A program made the position numbers and the translations under genes. From the NCBI GenBank assembly GCA_023444705.1, contig JAEXMB010000012.1, positions 1 through 14,544 of the forward strand: a DNA stretch of 14,544 nucleotides, written 5' to 3'. Source of the stretch: Pseudomonadota bacterium (GTDB taxonomy: Bacteria > Pseudomonadota > Alphaproteobacteria > Micavibrionales > UBA2020). Positions 14,140 through 14,544 of the stretch are shown piece by piece (positions within the stretch are counted from its first letter, which is position 1; every line of letters begins with the position of its first letter). The notes under the pieces were generated by a model. That model saw only the letters and a program-made list of their open reading frames with translations. It was not told where the DNA came from and searched no databases.

Positions 14140-14183
14140 GATTCCCGATCACCTCACACCGCCGCGCCACGGGAGTAACAGCC

Positions 14184-14544
14184 ATGTTCGACAAGCTGAT
14201 GAAGGCATTTAACAGCGCCGCCGAAGCCGTGCGCGGCCCCGCCGAGCTGAGCGCGCTGTACGCCTGCTGGCCGTGGCTTAATGCCAATACCCCCAATGGC
14301 AAGGGCAAACCCGTGCTGGTCCTGCCCGGGTTTACCGGCAGTGACACCATGACAGCCCCCCTGCGTGCGCGCCTGGGTGACAAGGGCTATGACGTCCACG
14401 CATGGGAAGGCGGCGTCAATACCGGCTTCAACCCCGCGACGGCCGAACATCTGGTCAAGCGCCTGCGCGACATTTACGAGCAAAGCGGCGGGCAGAAAGT
14501 CGCCCTCGTCGGCCACAGCCTTGGCGGCATCTTCGCGCGCGAAC
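14184..14544 (+). CDS. Alpha/beta hydrolase, lipase/esterase-like (3' end outside window)
   Basis: The ATG at 14184 is preceded by CGGGAGT at 8-nt spacing and the frame stays open to the window edge, giving 120 visible residues. After a short helical N-terminus (MFDKLMKAFNSAAEAVRG) comes VLVLPGFTGSD (about residues 44-54), the strand and oxyanion loop usual for lipases. GYDVHAWEGGVNTGFNPA follows, and then the nucleophile elbow GHSLGG with the catalytic Ser at 112. This fits lipase or esterase-like hydrolases that act on lipids or other esters; there is no clear signal peptide. The acid and His of the triad lie beyond the window. It diverges from the TPR-ispE unit and has a promoter-like sequence about 45 bp upstream. 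Confidence 0.82.
   Translation, partial: MFDKLMKAFNSAAEAVRGPAELSALYACWPWLNANTPNGKGKPVLVLPGFTGSDTMTAPLRARLGDKGYDVHAWEGGVNTGFNPATAEHLVKRLRDIYEQSGGQKVALVGHSLGGIFARE

Larger units (their letters stand above)
13823..14183. other. 361-bp divergent intergenic region between TPR and lipase-like genes
   Basis: No gene is visible here. The part 13900-14100 is much more AT-rich than its surroundings. It contains two GTGCCAC direct repeats 21 bp apart (13871-13877 and 13892-13898), the inverted repeat CGTGCAAA (13915-13922) and TTTGCACG (13964-13971), GANTC sites at 13883-13887 and 14140-14144, a near-consensus CtrA box, and promoter-like hexamers on both strands. It probably holds the divergent promoters of both flanking genes. 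Confidence 0.6.

Noticed and set aside
1..14544. CRISPR arrays, insertion sequences, prophage or toxin-antitoxin systems
   Set aside because: I saw no regularly spaced repeats, transposase or integrase motifs, terminal inverted repeats or recognisable toxin-antitoxin pairs.

Overview
The window looks like a chromosomal stretch from a GC-rich alphaproteobacterium. The evidence is a PodJ-like protein (transmembrane segment, Sel1 repeats, peptidoglycan-binding domain) with an exact CtrA box (TTAA-N7-TTAAC) and a CcrM-type GANTC site upstream, a TPR lipoprotein-like/exported protein gene directly upstream of ispE, and an OprP-type porin. The species cannot be named from this sequence. There is no CRISPR array, insertion sequence, prophage or integrase. 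Coding density is very high and tail-to-tail genes almost touch.

Left part (1-3684, plus strand): the Pro/Ala-rich tail of an unidentified protein ends at a good intrinsic terminator. A phosphate-selective-type porin follows, and a predicted six-hairpin ((alpha/alpha)6-barrel) glycosidase starts 13 nt inside the end of the porin gene. The two are probably translationally coupled and form an uptake or degradation pair of unknown substrate.

Middle part (3685-8859): a minus-strand pair encodes a ZupT-type zinc transporter and a 77-residue protein of unknown function. It is divergent from a HAD phosphatase. A possible 51-residue minus-strand ORF sits between the HAD gene and a flavin reductase-type FMN protein. 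The flavin reductase gene ends on the same CTAG tetranucleotide as a large membrane glycosyltransferase of family GT2 on the minus strand. A tRNA-Gln(UUG) with encoded CCA lies upstream of that glycosyltransferase on the same strand.

Right part (8860-14544): an AT-rich intergenic region holds the CtrA box and leads into the PodJ-like gene. This gene converges on ispE (isoprenoid precursor synthesis), which is preceded by a large exported TPR protein in what looks like a two-gene operon. A 361-bp divergent intergenic region, with a promoter-like TTGCCC/TATACT pair and several short repeats, leads into the start of an alpha/beta hydrolase (lipase-like) cut by the window edge.

The points most worth a second look are the CtrA/GANTC arrangement in front of the PodJ-like polarity-type protein, the overlapping porin-glycosidase pair of unknown substrate, the GT2 enzyme with an approximately 140-residue insertion inside its catalytic domain, and the pattern of overlapping or abutting convergent genes.
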